Below, piece by piece: positions 48,022-56,645 of a DNA stretch of 64,000 nucleotides. The notes beneath the pieces were generated by a model that did not search any database, was not told where the DNA came from, and saw nothing but the letters and a program-made list of their open reading frames with translations. This DNA is from DTU072 sp050309775 (GTDB lineage Bacteria; Bacillota; Clostridia; Christensenellales; DTU072). The stretch covers positions 1 to 64,000 of the forward strand of contig JBNRMV010000013.1 in the NCBI GenBank assembly GCA_050309775.1, read 5' to 3'. A program made the translations under genes and the position numbers. Within the stretch, counting starts at the first letter, position 1. Each line of letters starts with the position of its first letter.

Positions 48022-49061
48022 ATCAACCCCTCCTTTATTTCGGCATTGCGCAGTTGTCCGCATGCGCCTTGTATGTCGTTGCCCATAGAACGGCGCAGTG
48101 TATTTGATATATTGTTATCGTCAAGTATTTTCATAAATTCCTTAATCTGCGCCGAACTCACCCCACGCAAACCCCTTTCTTTGACATAATTCAAGTTGAT
48201 AAGGTTTATATGGCAGGGCAACCCTTTTACCAGCGCAGCAAGCTGTCGTGCGCTGTCGGCTTGGCTGTTTTCGCCCTCGATAAGCGAATATTCAAAAATT
48301 ATGCGCCTTTTTGTCTTTTCAAAATAATACTTTGCCGCCTCAATGACGCTGAAAAGGTTGTGCACTTTGTTTATGGGCATAAGTTTCTGTCGTTTTTTGT
48401 CATTTGGCGCATGCAGGGATATTGTCAAGGTCACAGGCAAGTCCATGTCGGCAAGCTGAATTATTCTTGGCGCAATTCCGCAGGTTGACAATGAAATGTT
48501 CCGCAAACTGATATTTATGCCTCTTTCGTCGCTTACCAGCCGCAAGAATTTTACGGTGTTGTCAAAGTTGTCCAACGGCTCGCCGCTGCCCATAAGTACG
48601 ACATTTGTTATGGCTCTCTGTTTTGCCGTGCCGCCTTTCAGCGCATTTACACACAGTACCTGCGACAAAATTTCTCCTGCGCTCAGGTTGCGCACAAGTC
48701 CGCCCAGTCCCGACGCACAAAACTCGCAACCCATGCGGCAGCCGACTTGCGTCGATACGCACAGCGTATTGCCATAGTTATGCGGCATAAAAACGCCCTC
48801 TATTATGTTGCCGTCATTTAATCTGTAAAGATACTTTTCCGTGCCGTCTTTTGAAGTCAATGTTTTTATGATTTCCAGTCCTCTGTCGGCAAAATTTTCT
48901 CTTAGCTTATTTGTCAACGCTGACGGCAGGTTGCTGATTGTTTCATAGCTTTTGTACTGCATAGCTGCGGCATAGACCTGCTCTGCGCGAAAGTTAGGAA
49001 AACCCCAGTCCGATATAAAAGACAGCTCCTCAAAGTTAAATTCCTGCAAACATGGTTTCAT
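48006..49061 (-). CDS. rlmN: 23S rRNA / tRNA adenine-C2 methyltransferase RlmN
   Basis: A 351-residue radical SAM enzyme methylating A2503 of 23S rRNA and A37 of some tRNAs. The CxxxCxxC motif reads CRMGCEFCASG; GEPLDN and the C-terminal GACGQL, with the catalytic Cys, are present. The start at 49061 overlaps the fmt stop as ATGA. rsmB, usually between fmt and rlmN, is missing. Confidence 0.95.
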   Translation of the reverse strand: MKPCLQEFNFEELSFISDWGFPNFRAEQVYAAAMQYKSYETISNLPSALTNKLRENFADRGLEIIKTLTSKDGTEKYLYRLNDGNIIEGVFMPHNYGNTLCVSTQVGCRMGCEFCASGLGGLVRNLSAGEILSQVLCVNALKGGTAKQRAITNVVLMGSGEPLDNFDNTVKFLRLVSDERGINISLRNISLSTCGIAPRIIQLADMDLPVTLTISLHAPNDKKRQKLMPINKVHNLFSVIEAAKYYFEKTKRRIIFEYSLIEGENSQADSARQLAALVKGLPCHINLINLNYVKERGLRGVSSAQIKEFMKILDDNNISNTLRRSMGNDIQGACGQLRNAEIKEGLISERK

Positions 49062-49987
49062 AGCACCGTTCCCGTTACAAGCGGCTTGCCGCGTAAATAA
49101 TCGGCAAAACTCATTTCTTTGGCATTTTCGCCCTGCACTCTCAACAAACTTATTGCGCCCTCGCCGCATTGCACGACAAGCCCTTCTTTGGCATGGGAAA
49201 GTATAATTTCTCCCGGCACTGCGCCCTCTTTTCCTTCAGCGGTTTCGGCTCTCTTAACTTTCAGCATGCCGTATTTTGTCATAGTGAAAGCTCCCGGCCA
49301 AGGATTCATTCCGCGGATAAAGTTTTTGACTTGTTCGGCGCTCTTATTAAAGTCCAATTTGCCGTCGGACTTCTTCAGCATGGGGAAGTGCGTAACCTTG
49401 TCTTTTTGTTGCGGCACAAACACGGCGTTTCCGCTTTCAATAAGGTCAAGCGCTTTTACAATGAGTTTTGCGCCCAATGGGCTGAGTTTTTCCAGCGTTT
49501 CTTCGGCATTTTCACTGCCTGACAGCGTTATTGTCTCTTGGAGCAGAATATCGCCGCTGTCAACCTCGTATGCCGTCTGCATAATAGTTACGCCTATTTC
49601 CTTTTCGCCGTTCATAAGCGCCCATTGTACGGGAGAAGACCCCCTATATTTCGGCAACAATGACGCATGGATATTTATTACTCCGTATCTTGTCAGGTCT
49701 AAAATCTCTTGCGACAAAATTTGTCCGTATGCGCAAGTCACCATAATGTCCGCATTCAATGATTTCAGAAGTTCCACCGCATCGGCATTTCTTATGCGTT
49801 CAAACTGCAAGACTTTCAGCCCTTGTTGCTCGGCAAACACCTTTACGGCGCAGGGCAAAGACTTGTTGCCGCGCGCATTGACTTTGTCAGGTTGGGTGAC
49901 AACAGCGGCTATCTCGTGAGAGGATTGCATTATCGATTGCAAAGGCGTTACCGCAAAGGCAGGCGTACCTAAATAAATTATTCTCAT
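49058..49987 (-). CDS. fmt: methionyl-tRNA formyltransferase
   Basis: A 309-residue enzyme that formylates initiator Met-tRNA. The catalytic and folate-binding region INIHASLLPKYRGSSPVQWAL is intact, followed by the C-terminal OB domain. It overlaps def by 4 bases and rlmN by 4 bases. Confidence 0.95.
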   Translation of the reverse strand: MRIIYLGTPAFAVTPLQSIMQSSHEIAAVVTQPDKVNARGNKSLPCAVKVFAEQQGLKVLQFERIRNADAVELLKSLNADIMVTCAYGQILSQEILDLTRYGVINIHASLLPKYRGSSPVQWALMNGEKEIGVTIMQTAYEVDSGDILLQETITLSGSENAEETLEKLSPLGAKLIVKALDLIESGNAVFVPQQKDKVTHFPMLKKSDGKLDFNKSAEQVKNFIRGMNPWPGAFTMTKYGMLKVKRAETAEGKEGAVPGEIILSHAKEGLVVQCGEGAISLLRVQGENAKEMSFADYLRGKPLVTGTVL

Positions 49988-50490
49988 TGCGGCTTTGTTT
50001 CTTCCTTGTCGCTTGTTATGATAGGTTTTTGTTGTTGCTTTTCCGGCTCCTCATACTTTCTTTCATAAAAAAGTATGCCCTCAAGGTGGTCCAATTCGTG
50101 GCAGCAAGCCCTTGCCGCCATATTCTCAAGTTCCTTTTGGTACTTCTTGCCATGCCTGTCAAAAGCCTCGACGGTGACTTTTTTTGGGCGCAGTACCTTG
50201 CAATTTTTTGACGGGTCGACGCTTAGGCAGCCCTCAAAGTCTATTTGTTCGCCCTCGGCATAAATTATCCTTGGGTTAATCATTTCAAGGTATAGGTCAT
50301 CTACCTCAATAACTGCCACCTTTCGCAGCAGCCCCACCTGCGGAGCAGCCAGTCCCACTCCATCGGCTTTTTGCATTGTTTCACGCATGTCGTCAAGCAG
50401 TTCGCCAAGTTTTTCGTCAAACTTGGTGACTTCTCTTGTGCGCTTAAACAACACATCGTCATTTTCTGAAAAAATTAGTCTTATTGCCAT
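49984..50490 (-). CDS. def: peptide deformylase
   Basis: A 168-residue metalloenzyme removing the N-formyl group. The three motifs GVGLAAPQVG, EGCLSV and HELDHLEG are complete, so the metal site (Cys, two His) and catalytic Glu are present. AGAGG precedes the ATG. It lies between priA and fmt, as in other Firmicutes. Confidence 0.95.
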   Translation of the reverse strand: MAIRLIFSENDDVLFKRTREVTKFDEKLGELLDDMRETMQKADGVGLAAPQVGLLRKVAVIEVDDLYLEMINPRIIYAEGEQIDFEGCLSVDPSKNCKVLRPKKVTVEAFDRHGKKYQKELENMAARACCHELDHLEGILFYERKYEEPEKQQQKPIITSDKEETKPQ

Positions 50491-50514
50491 AGTCTTGTCC
50501 TCTCTTTTCCTTTG

Positions 50515-52683
50515 TTACATCATTTGCATAGGGTTTATTTCTATAAAACTGCTGATTCCCTTTGTCGGCAGCTTTTTCATTTCTTCATATACAAGCGGCA
50601 GCGTGTCATCGCCGACCTCAAGGCTTATCCATGCGACAATCTGAAAGCGGTATTTGTTCATCATTCTTTTTATTGGCGCGCGCATAGCCTGAACGCGGAA
50701 TATGCCGTTGTGCTTTTCTTTCAGCTTACGCAGCATTTCGTAACCCAACCTTGCCGCCTCCATAGCCTTGTTTTCGTCCTCTGAGGATATCAGCGTCCTT
50801 GCGATTACGGAATATGGCGGAAAATGCGTCGTCTGGCGCACATTGCTTTCTTTTTCAAAAAAACCGCAATAGTCGTAAGTTCTGGCAAACCGAAAAACAT
50901 AATGTTGTGGGTTATAGGTTTGCATAACCACTCTGCCTTCTTTTTGCTCTCTGCCTGCTCTGCCTGCCACCTGCGTTATAAGCTGAAAGGTGTTCTCATT
51001 GCTGCGGAAGTCCGGAAAGTACAGCGACAAATCAGCGTCCAGAATGCCCACAAGCGTAACATTGCTGAAGTCGTGTCCCTTGACTATCATTTGTGTGCCG
51101 ACAAGTATCTGCGCTTCGCCCTTTGCGAAAGCCGACAGTATATCGACATATGAGTCCTTGCGTTGTACGGTGTCATTGTCCATACGCAGCACTTTTACTG
51201 ACGGAAAAAGTTTGTTGACTTCTTCAACCACCCTTTCTGTGCCTATTCTGCCCTCTTTTAAGTGCTTAAATCCGCATACCGGACATTCTTTTATGTTATA
51301 AAACTGTTTGCCGCAATAGTGGCACTTCAGTTTGTTGTCGTCCTTGTGCAGCGTCAAACTTACATCGCAGTCCGTGCATTTCGGAATATAGCCGCAGCTG
51401 CGGCATCTTAAGAACGATGCAAAGCCCCGTCTGTTTATGAATAGCATAGCCTGCTCGCCTTTGTCAATAACTTTTTGGAGTTCAGCCAACAGCGCCTTTG
51501 AAAATATCGATAAATTGCCTTCAAGTATCTCTTTGCGCATGTCAACAATTTGCATATCGGGCAAGCCTCTGTCGTTTATGCGGTTTTTTAATGTCAGCAG
51601 CTTATATTCGCCGCTTTTTGCCTTGGCATAGCTTTCTATTGACGGTGTAGCTGAGCCGTAGACTAGTTTTGCATTGTTGTAGTTGCGGCGGAATTTGGCT
51701 ATGTCGGAGGTGAAATATCTGGGGTTTGATTCGCTTACATAGCTGGAATCGTGTTCCTCATCAATGATTATTACGCCGACATTCGTCAGCGGCGCAAAGA
51801 CAGCAGAGCGCGCGCCCAACGCTACCGTGGCTTGTCCGTCAAGAAGTCTGCGCCATTCGTCATAGCGTTCGCCGTCCGAAAGTCCGCTATGTAAAAGGCT
51901 TACTTTATCGCCGAACCTTGCGCGGAACAGTCCCAGCATCTGCGGCGTCAAAGATATTTCCGGCACTAACATTATGGCAGTTTTGCCCTGTTTCAGCTGC
52001 GCTTCTATAACTTGCATATAAATTTCGGTCTTTCCGCTGCCCGTCACTCCGTGCAACAAAAACTCCCTGTTTTCTTTGAGAATTTCGCTTACGGCTTTTT
52101 TTTGGTCGGGAGTCAGCGTAATGTTTTGCTTTTTGGCTTTTATGTCCTTGTACGGAGTTCTGTTTTGTACAACAAATTCTTTTTTCAAAATGCCTTTTGC
52201 AAGCAAGGCTTTTACGGCTTGCGGTCCGAAACTGCCGTTCAGCACGCTTTCGTATTCGCCGCCGTCTTTCAGCGCCTCAACAATCTTCTTTTGCGCTGTG
52301 GCTCTTGCGGACACATGAGAAATATCGGCGTCGTCTGCAAGCGTGATGTATGCTTTTTGTTGAATTTTTACCCTGCCGCCTCGCAGTTTTGACGGAATGC
52401 AAAGGCGCAGCACATCGACATACCGCAGATTTTTGTATTTGTTCAAATACTCTGCAAGTGCCAACATTTCGTCGGTCAGCACTCTTTTTTCGTCAAGTAT
52501 TCTTATTATGTCCTTTGTTTGGTGAGATGAAGTGTCTTTTTTTCCGATTACAAAGCCTTCAAGCCGTCTGTTGCCAAAAGGCGCCTCGACTCTGCTGCCA
52601 AGCGGAATATCGAAAGCCGCGGAATAGTCAAAAACCTTGTCCACTTCGCTGTTGCTTATGTCTACGACAACCTCATAAATCAT
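50515..52683 (-). CDS. priA: primosomal replication restart helicase PriA
   Basis: A 722-residue DEXH helicase that reloads the replisome at stalled forks. It has the N-terminal DNA 3'-end-binding domain, Walker A (GVTGSGKTEIY), Walker B (IIDEEHDSSY) and a zinc domain of eight cysteines (CRSCGYIPKCTDC...CHYCG...CPVCG). The start overlaps the coaBC stop by 4 bases. Confidence 0.95.
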   Translation of the reverse strand: MIYEVVVDISNSEVDKVFDYSAAFDIPLGSRVEAPFGNRRLEGFVIGKKDTSSHQTKDIIRILDEKRVLTDEMLALAEYLNKYKNLRYVDVLRLCIPSKLRGGRVKIQQKAYITLADDADISHVSARATAQKKIVEALKDGGEYESVLNGSFGPQAVKALLAKGILKKEFVVQNRTPYKDIKAKKQNITLTPDQKKAVSEILKENREFLLHGVTGSGKTEIYMQVIEAQLKQGKTAIMLVPEISLTPQMLGLFRARFGDKVSLLHSGLSDGERYDEWRRLLDGQATVALGARSAVFAPLTNVGVIIIDEEHDSSYVSESNPRYFTSDIAKFRRNYNNAKLVYGSATPSIESYAKAKSGEYKLLTLKNRINDRGLPDMQIVDMRKEILEGNLSIFSKALLAELQKVIDKGEQAMLFINRRGFASFLRCRSCGYIPKCTDCDVSLTLHKDDNKLKCHYCGKQFYNIKECPVCGFKHLKEGRIGTERVVEEVNKLFPSVKVLRMDNDTVQRKDSYVDILSAFAKGEAQILVGTQMIVKGHDFSNVTLVGILDADLSLYFPDFRSNENTFQLITQVAGRAGREQKEGRVVMQTYNPQHYVFRFARTYDYCGFFEKESNVRQTTHFPPYSVIARTLISSEDENKAMEAARLGYEMLRKLKEKHNGIFRVQAMRAPIKRMMNKYRFQIVAWISLEVGDDTLPLVYEEMKKLPTKGISSFIEINPMQMM

Positions 52684-53861
52684 TTTTCAAGAATATTGTC
52701 CAGAATAATATCCGACAGCTCCCTTTTTGTCATAATGGGCAGGCTGATTTTTTCGCCGCCGCTCTTAATGATTGTTACTATGTTTGTATCTGTGCCAAAG
52801 CCTGCGCCCTCTTTTGTCACATCGTTGGCGACAATCATATCGGCATTTTTATTGGCTAATTTTTGTTTGGCATTTGCTATCAGTTCATCTGTTTCGGCGG
52901 CAAAAACCACCAGTTTTTTGTTGCCCTTTTGTTTGCCGACTTCGGCGGCAATGTCAACATTTTTTTCTAGTTCCAGCGTCAATGACGCTGCCTTTATTTT
53001 TGTTTTTGAATAATTCTTTACTCTGTAATCTGACGGCGCGGCGGCTTTTATTATTATGTCTGCGCTTTCAAGTTCCGCCATGACCGTGTCATACATATCT
53101 GATGTCGTCGCCACATTCAATAATCTAATGTTTTGCGGCGGTTGTACGCTTAGGTTTGCGGCGACAAGCGTCACCTCTGCGCCTCGCGCAAGCGCTGCCT
53201 CGGCAAGCGCCACGCCCATTTTCCCCGAAGAATAATTGCTGATAAAGCGCACTCCGTCCACCGGCTCTCTTGTTGCGCCGGCAGTAATAAGCACTCTCTT
53301 GCCCCGAAAGTCGGGGTTTGGGGTCAACAGCTTGTCCACCTCTCGGATAATCTCCGCAGGAGAACTCATTCTGCCCTTACCGATATCTCCGCATGCCAAC
53401 AACCCTACATCAGGCTCAACTATAATACAGCCCCTGTCTTTGAGATTTTTCAGATTCTTTTGGGTGGTTTCGTCCTCATACATATTGGTGTTCATTGCAG
53501 GACAAATGACCTTTATGGCTTTGCTGGCAAGAAAAGTGGCTGTAAGCATGTCGTCAGCTATGCCGTTTGCTAACTTCGCGATGACATTTGCCGTGGCAGG
53601 CGCCACAAGGAAAACATCGGCTTCTTTGGCGAGCGAAATATGTTCGACATCATAGGTTTCCTTCTCTGCGAACATATCAACAACAACTCTGTTTTTTGAC
53701 AGAGTTTCAAGCGTTAGCGGCGTAATAAATTCTACGGCGTTTTTCGTCATAATAACTTTTGTGGTGTATCCGAGTTTTGACAGACCCGACACAACCTCGC
53801 AAGTCTTATAGGCGGCGATACCGCCGCTTATGCCGATAACTACGCTTTTTTTGTTTTTCAT
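52680..53861 (-). CDS. coaBC: bifunctional phosphopantothenoylcysteine decarboxylase/phosphopantothenate-cysteine ligase
   Basis: A 393-residue fusion for coenzyme A synthesis. The CoaC half (about 1-180) shows GGIAAYK, the VEHI catalytic His and PAMNTNMYE. The CoaB half begins near 185 with LITAGATREPVDGVR. The ATG overlaps the rpoZ stop. Confidence 0.95.
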   Translation of the reverse strand: MKNKKSVVIGISGGIAAYKTCEVVSGLSKLGYTTKVIMTKNAVEFITPLTLETLSKNRVVVDMFAEKETYDVEHISLAKEADVFLVAPATANVIAKLANGIADDMLTATFLASKAIKVICPAMNTNMYEDETTQKNLKNLKDRGCIIVEPDVGLLACGDIGKGRMSSPAEIIREVDKLLTPNPDFRGKRVLITAGATREPVDGVRFISNYSSGKMGVALAEAALARGAEVTLVAANLSVQPPQNIRLLNVATTSDMYDTVMAELESADIIIKAAAPSDYRVKNYSKTKIKAASLTLELEKNVDIAAEVGKQKGNKKLVVFAAETDELIANAKQKLANKNADMIVANDVTKEGAGFGTDTNIVTIIKSGGEKISLPIMTKRELSDIILDNILEK

Positions 53862-54052
53862 CAGACTTTTAGTGTAATTTTGCCTTCATAAATTTCTTTG
53901 GCAGCGTGGCTTATGGCTTTCAGCCCTGATTTTTCAAGTTCTGCCGTTTCAAGCGCCAATAGTTCTTTTGCTCTTTTTGCCAGACCGCATACCAAAGCAT
54001 AGCGGCACGGCGCTTTTTTGATAAGTTTGTCAATGGGTGGGTCAATCATCAT
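53861..54052 (-). CDS. rpoZ: DNA-directed RNA polymerase omega subunit
   Basis: A 63-residue protein in the usual place between gmk and coaBC. DPPIDKLIKKAPCRYALVCGLAKRA matches the conserved omega core that binds beta-prime. AAAGGAG is 10 bases before the first ATG. Slightly shorter than average. Confidence 0.92.
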   Translation of the reverse strand: MMIDPPIDKLIKKAPCRYALVCGLAKRAKELLALETAELEKSGLKAISHAAKEIYEGKITLKV

Positions 54053-54092
54053 ATATATTTGTCTCCTTTTGTGATAGTTCTATTTTATTGTT

Positions 54093-54698
54093 TTATTTGT
54101 CTATGATTTGTTGAATTTTGTCCTTTGTCCTTGCGACTTTCAGCCGTTCGGCTCGCACCACCGCAATAAGGGAGTCCACCGCCTCTTGCAGGTCATCGTT
54201 TATGATAAGATAATCATAGCTGTATGCGCATCGCAGCTCGTCACGCCCTATGTCCGCCCTCTTTTGCTGCCAATCGGTAGTTTCGGAATTTCGTTCTTTC
54301 AGCCGTCTTATGATTTCCGTAACCGATGACGGAGTCAAGAATATAAAAACCGGCTTTAGGTCTGTCTTGCGGATTAGTTCACCACCAATGGTCTCTATTT
54401 CAAGAATAATATCTCTGCCCTCATTCAGCGCATTGTCGATATACTTTTTTATTGTGCCGTACTTGTTGCCGAACTTCTCGACATACTCCAACATTTCGCC
54501 ATTCTCTACCATTTTGTCAAACTCTTCATGAGTTTTGAAAAAATAGTTTACGCCTTCTTTCTCCTGATTTCGGGGCGCTCGGGTGGTTGCCGATACGGAG
54601 TATTCAAGGTCGGTTATAGTTTTGAATACTTCTTTCAGTACTGTACCCTTGCCGGCTCCTGACGGTCCGCTTATTACAAACAGTATTCCTTTTCTCAT
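54093..54698 (-). CDS. gmk: guanylate kinase
   Basis: A 201-residue kinase phosphorylating GMP. P-loop GPSGAGKGTVL (residues 10-20), the GMP-binding SVSATTRAPR and EGVNYFF are intact. It starts 9 bases after yicC; remA, often between them in Firmicutes, is absent. Confidence 0.95.
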   Translation of the reverse strand: MRKGILFVISGPSGAGKGTVLKEVFKTITDLEYSVSATTRAPRNQEKEGVNYFFKTHEEFDKMVENGEMLEYVEKFGNKYGTIKKYIDNALNEGRDIILEIETIGGELIRKTDLKPVFIFLTPSSVTEIIRRLKERNSETTDWQQKRADIGRDELRCAYSYDYLIINDDLQEAVDSLIAVVRAERLKVARTKDKIQQIIDK

Positions 54699-54707
54699 TG
54701 CCTCTGC

Positions 54708-55580
54708 CTACTCAATGTTTTGTACCTGCTCTCTGATTTTTTCTATTTCGCCTTTCAGTTCAATGACTTTTTGCGCAATTGCCAAATCGTTGCTTTTTGA
54801 GCCAATGGTGTTTATTTCTCTGTTCATCTCCTGCACCAAAAAGTCCAACTTCCTGCCTGCCGAATTGTTTTCTTCAATAATTTTGTGCCCTTGCGCAAAG
54901 TGGCAGGACAGCCTGGTTATTTCTTCGTCAATAGCCGCTCTGTCGACAAAAAATGCAACTTCGTTCAGCAATCTAGCTTCGTCATACTGCACACCGGCAA
55001 GCGCCTCGGTAATTTTGGCCGTCAAACGGGTTTTGAAGTCCGCCGCAACAAGCGGCGCGCGCTGTTTTATTTCTGCAAGCATATTCTCGGCGTCATCAAG
55101 TCTTTTCAAAATGTCGGCCGCCAAAGCGTTGCCTTCTCTCTTGCGCATTTCGCAAAGCATTGAGAGAGCGTCATCGATTGCTTGTTCGGCAAGCGCCTTT
55201 ATGGCTTCCTCGTCATCGTCAGCGCCTTTTGTTATCAGCACTTCGGGCATTCTCATGACCTGCGATGCCGTCATATCATTGCTGAACCCCAATTTTTCAA
55301 GTTCCGCCGCCATAGCCATATATTCTTTTGCTACTATGCTGTCAAGCCGTACGGCGCTCTTGCCCTCTCGGTTGTCTTCATAGGTACAGTATATGTCTAT
55401 ATGTCCTCTTTGAACAGTCTTTTGGACGCGCTTACGCAAGCAATCTTCAAGAAAATTCAATCCGCGCGGCAACTTAAAAAGCAAGTCTAAGTATCTGTGG
55501 TTGACGGACTTGATTTCTATTGTTATTTTGCGCTGTCCGCCCTCCCGAACGCCTTTGCCGTAGCCTGTCATACTGTTCAT
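54708..55580 (-). CDS. yicC: YicC/YloC family endoribonuclease
   Basis: A 290-residue protein with the N-terminal MNSMTGYGKG signature and the C-terminal DUF1732-type core (EEITRLSCHFAQGHKIIEE, GRKLDFLVQEMNREINTIGSKS). Family members are RNases or stress-related factors. I start it at the ATG at 55580, 5 bases after GAGGTG; it overlaps the HypE-like stop as ATGA. Confidence 0.92.
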   Translation of the reverse strand: MNSMTGYGKGVREGGQRKITIEIKSVNHRYLDLLFKLPRGLNFLEDCLRKRVQKTVQRGHIDIYCTYEDNREGKSAVRLDSIVAKEYMAMAAELEKLGFSNDMTASQVMRMPEVLITKGADDDEEAIKALAEQAIDDALSMLCEMRKREGNALAADILKRLDDAENMLAEIKQRAPLVAADFKTRLTAKITEALAGVQYDEARLLNEVAFFVDRAAIDEEITRLSCHFAQGHKIIEENNSAGRKLDFLVQEMNREINTIGSKSNDLAIAQKVIELKGEIEKIREQVQNIE

Positions 55581-56557
55581 TTGCACCTCTTTACTGCATC
55601 AAATAACTGGTCGCTTTTTGTCTCCAGATACTCTTTTTTATCGCCGAAATCGGCAATTATATCCCTGTTTGCCGTGAATACGCCTATTTTTGCGGCAGGT
55701 ATGTTTTTGGCATTTAGCGCCGCAATCACTTCATCAGGTTGGTTTGTGCTGATAATCAAGCTGCCGCTTGAAATCAGTCTGTATACATCTGTTTGTAATG
55801 CCCGGCAAATCTTTTTTGTGACATCGGCAACTTGTATGCTGCCCACATCGATAAGCGCTCCGACTCCCGACGATTCCGCCATTTCGGCTATGGCGCCGAA
55901 AACGCCACCCTCTGTAATGTCGTGCATTGCGGAAATGTCAAACTGTCTTGCAATCGCCGCTTCTTTTGCTATGCTGATGCTTTTTCCCAGCTCCGCCGCC
56001 TCTTGCAATTCTTCCTTTGTTAAGAACTGCTGCAGCTTGGTTTTGCAATCGTTCGCCAAAATGCTCGTGCCTTCAATGCCGACGGTTTTTGTAATTATTA
56101 TGCTGTCGCCTGCTCTGGCTGAATTGGCGGTGATATGCTTTTTTGTTCTGCCTATAATCGTGGCATTTACGACAATCTTATTGACGGCGTCGGTAAACTC
56201 CGTATGCCCTCCTACTATTTCAAGGTTGCAGCTTTCTGCCTCTTGTTCAGCCTGTTGCATAATCTTTTTTATTTGTGCAAGCGTAGCCGTAGGCGGCGCC
56301 AACACGGTGAGTACGGCAAGCACAGGCTCTCCACCAGCTGCGCTGATGTCGTTTGCGTTTATTTTTATGGCAAGTTCGCCTGCGCGCTCGTCGGCTCCCG
56401 TAATGGGGTCTGTGGAAATAAGTATTCTGTCCTCAATCTCAAACGATGCACAATCTTGCGCCAACGAAGAAGGCACAATAACTTCTTTTCTGCGCCTTTT
56501 TATGACGCTCAAAACGCATTCTATCAACTCTTGATTGGATAGTTTACCTATTTTCAT
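55577..56557 (-). CDS. AIR synthase-related (HypE-like) protein
   Basis: A 326-residue PurM/HypE-fold protein. ISTDPITGADERAGELAIKINANDISAAGGEPV is the metal- and ATP-binding region and HDITEGGVFGA is the second core motif. True HypE ends in PRIC, whose Cys carries the cyanide precursor; this protein ends KRCK and no other hyp gene is near, so hydrogenase maturation is doubtful. It heads the yicC-to-rpe operon. Its -10 box ends 7 bases before the ATG and there is no Shine-Dalgarno site, predicting a leaderless mRNA. Confidence 0.82.
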   Translation of the reverse strand: MKIGKLSNQELIECVLSVIKRRRKEVIVPSSLAQDCASFEIEDRILISTDPITGADERAGELAIKINANDISAAGGEPVLAVLTVLAPPTATLAQIKKIMQQAEQEAESCNLEIVGGHTEFTDAVNKIVVNATIIGRTKKHITANSARAGDSIIITKTVGIEGTSILANDCKTKLQQFLTKEELQEAAELGKSISIAKEAAIARQFDISAMHDITEGGVFGAIAEMAESSGVGALIDVGSIQVADVTKKICRALQTDVYRLISSGSLIISTNQPDEVIAALNAKNIPAAKIGVFTANRDIIADFGDKKEYLETKSDQLFDAVKRCK

Positions 56558-56564
56558 AAAGTAT

Positions 56565-56593
56565 ATTATAACATAATACCTTAATTCATACAA
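56565..56593 (-). promoter_or_regulatory. promoter of the HypE-like/yicC operon, predicted leaderless
   Basis: On the minus strand TTGTAT (56593-56588), 17 bases, TATAAT (56570-56565), then 7 bases to the ATG. Confidence 0.7.
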
Positions 56594-56645
56594 GTTTATT
56601 TTATAATATAAAACTATTCTGCAATTAAATTATTATATAGTTATT

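Noticed and set aside
49119..49919. 266-codon open frame opposite fmt
   Set aside because: Antisense to fmt with low-complexity Ser/Phe composition and no start signals.
54583..55383. 266-codon open frame opposite yicC and gmk
   Set aside because: It spans two real genes on the other strand and is Ser/Ala/Phe low complexity.
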